Below are positions 63,506 through 64,000 of a stretch of DNA of 64,000 nucleotides, piece by piece. A model generated the notes under the pieces. The model was not told the DNA's origin, ran no database searches, and was given only the letters and a program-made list of their open reading frames with translations. Each line of letters begins with the position of its first letter. Within the stretch, counting starts at the first letter, position 1. The position numbers were made by a program, and so were the translations under genes. This stretch comes from Cesiribacteraceae bacterium YIM B00369 (GTDB taxonomy: Bacteria; Bacteroidota; Bacteroidia; Cytophagales; Cyclobacteriaceae), in assembly GCA_017948555.1 (NCBI GenBank), contig JAFMYY010000012.1, forward strand, positions 113,794 to 177,793, given 5' to 3'.

Positions 63506-63922
63506 ATGAAAACGAGAAGCTTTTTAAAATTTATTATTGTAGCATTTGCCTTAATCTTGAGTGGTTGTGGCGATGATACTTCTGAAATTCTGCCTTCCAA
63601 AGCCGAAATGAATGCACAAAAGCTGAAAAAAATATTGGATGATAATCAAAGCACACTGAGGTTTTCTGAGATTTACGAATACAATCTTTCAACAGGCGGT
63701 TGGAGATTAGCTGCTGACAATCAAAGATGGAGTGAGGGGGAAACTCCGTTCTACGTGGATGGTAATTATTTCTTTTTAAATGGTGCTGGATCCAAGCAAT
63801 ATCCTGTTGAAAATACACCTTCCCACCAAATGAGCGGCTATTACTATTTTGATTTAGAGTACTTAGTTTCGTTTGAAATGAATTCATCGAAGGACAGACT
63901 GTTTTTATACTTTAAGTATTGA
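63506..63922 (+). CDS. Cassette 6: small lipoprotein of unknown function
   Basis: 138 residues with a lipobox LSGC (Cys21) and an Asp-rich start of the mature chain. The remainder, for example RFSEIYEYNLSTGGWRLA and PFYVDGNYFFLNGAGS, looks beta-rich. No family is recognised. The matching box GCCCCAAC that should follow its gene is not found before the window ends. A near -7 element (TAAACTTTG) sits 18 nt upstream of the ATG. Confidence 0.6.
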   Translation: MKTRSFLKFIIVAFALILSGCGDDTSEILPSKAEMNAQKLKKILDDNQSTLRFSEIYEYNLSTGGWRLAADNQRWSEGETPFYVDGNYFFLNGAGSKQYPVENTPSHQMSGYYYFDLEYLVSFEMNSSKDRLFLYFKY

Positions 63923-64000
63923 CAGAGGTCCTTGCCCATTATTTAAATTTAAACTGTCCCCAATCGTGTAGACGGCCGATGAGCCTGTAAGCCCACCGGT

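Larger units (their letters stand above)
59111..64000 (+). mobile_element. Integron-type gene cassette array without an integrase (CALIN)
   Basis: Five complete modules run head to tail, with a sixth continuing to the edge. Each opens with GTT plus 6-7 nt and, after its gene, repeats the exact reverse complement: GTTGGCAACT/AGTTGCCAAC, GTTGTGTGC/GCACACAAC, GTTGTGCCCA/TGGGCACAAC, GTTATGCTGC/GCAGCATAAC and GTTACCTGCC/GGCAGGTAAC. This is what a cassette predicts, because its circular form closes attC with its own ends. Every such box opens a 127-134 nt palindromic site that ends at the next GTT. Cassette limits, cutting between G and TT, are 59112-60504, 60505-61157, 61158-61799, 61800-62584, 62585-63347 and 63348 onward. 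No intI is seen. Confidence 0.8.

Noticed and set aside
59111..64000. Reading the cassette region as a transposon or phage remnant
   Set aside because: There is no transposase, no phage gene, no terminal inverted repeats around the whole block and no target duplication. The per-gene complementary boxes fit cassettes better.
1..64000. CRISPR arrays, rRNA genes or riboswitches
   Set aside because: No regular spacer-repeat pattern, no rRNA sequence, and no recognisable riboswitch core was seen; only one tRNA was found.

Overview
The window looks like a chromosomal segment of a Bacteroidota bacterium, most likely a gliding or pigmented member of the Cytophagales. The evidence is a PorP/SprF outer-membrane protein next to a TPR/PD40/OmpA protein (type IX secretion and gliding type), a CrtY-type lycopene cyclase, a DUF3857 protein, ExbB/ExbD genes with a Bacteroidota-style insert gene, and promoters of the form TTTG-N19-22-TAnnTTTG. 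Three such promoters can be read directly, before porP (197-230), greA (23396-23426) and a higBA module (61817-61848). Names rest on reading translations by eye; no database search was possible.

Layout. 1-4640: porP-like gene, a decayed STE24/M48 peptidase relic (about 1510-2173) and the OmpA-type gene. 4640-17460: mostly minus-strand housekeeping genes (RidA, Nudix, DMT protein, ceramidase-like CREST protein, pgk, Sua5, TPR lipoprotein, crtY, TlpA-like protein, thioredoxin, DJ-1/Hsp31, amidase) plus a kinase-fold protein of unknown role. 17960-25200: GNAT, DUF983, DUF3857, a TPR histidine kinase, greA-HIT and a small lipoprotein. 25500-32913: ruvC, then a plus-strand envelope run (LPTM-type flippase-like protein, two GT2 enzymes, small winged-helix protein, orphan DppC-type permease, SpoIIE phosphatase, polysaccharide deacetylase). 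33200-37600: TatD, asparaginase, tRNA-Ser(GGA), ExbB-x-ExbD-ExbD.

37750-47000 is a minus-strand branched-chain amino acid locus, transcribed leuA-leuB-(attenuator)-ilvE-ilvD-ilvB-ilvN-(ilvC relic)-ilvA. A 19-codon leader peptide full of Ile/Val and a terminator hairpin sit before ilvE. Between ilvN and ilvA, where ilvC is expected, only a frameshifted 5' fragment of ilvC remains. 51400-57440 holds a Phe-rich leader peptide with a terminator and a matching antiterminator, then DAHP synthase/chorismate mutase and thrABC.

The most unusual region is 59034-64000: an AT-richer run of small plus-strand genes built like an integron cassette array with no integrase in view (a CALIN). Five consecutive modules each begin with GTT plus 6-7 bases whose exact reverse complement (9-10 nt) recurs just after the gene. 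Each such copy opens a palindromic site of 127-134 nt that ends at the next GTT. The modules carry a TlpA-like protein, an ankyrin protein, a DUF3828-like exported protein, a HigB-HigA toxin-antitoxin pair with its own Bacteroidota promoter, an unknown exported protein, and a lipoprotein in an incomplete sixth module.
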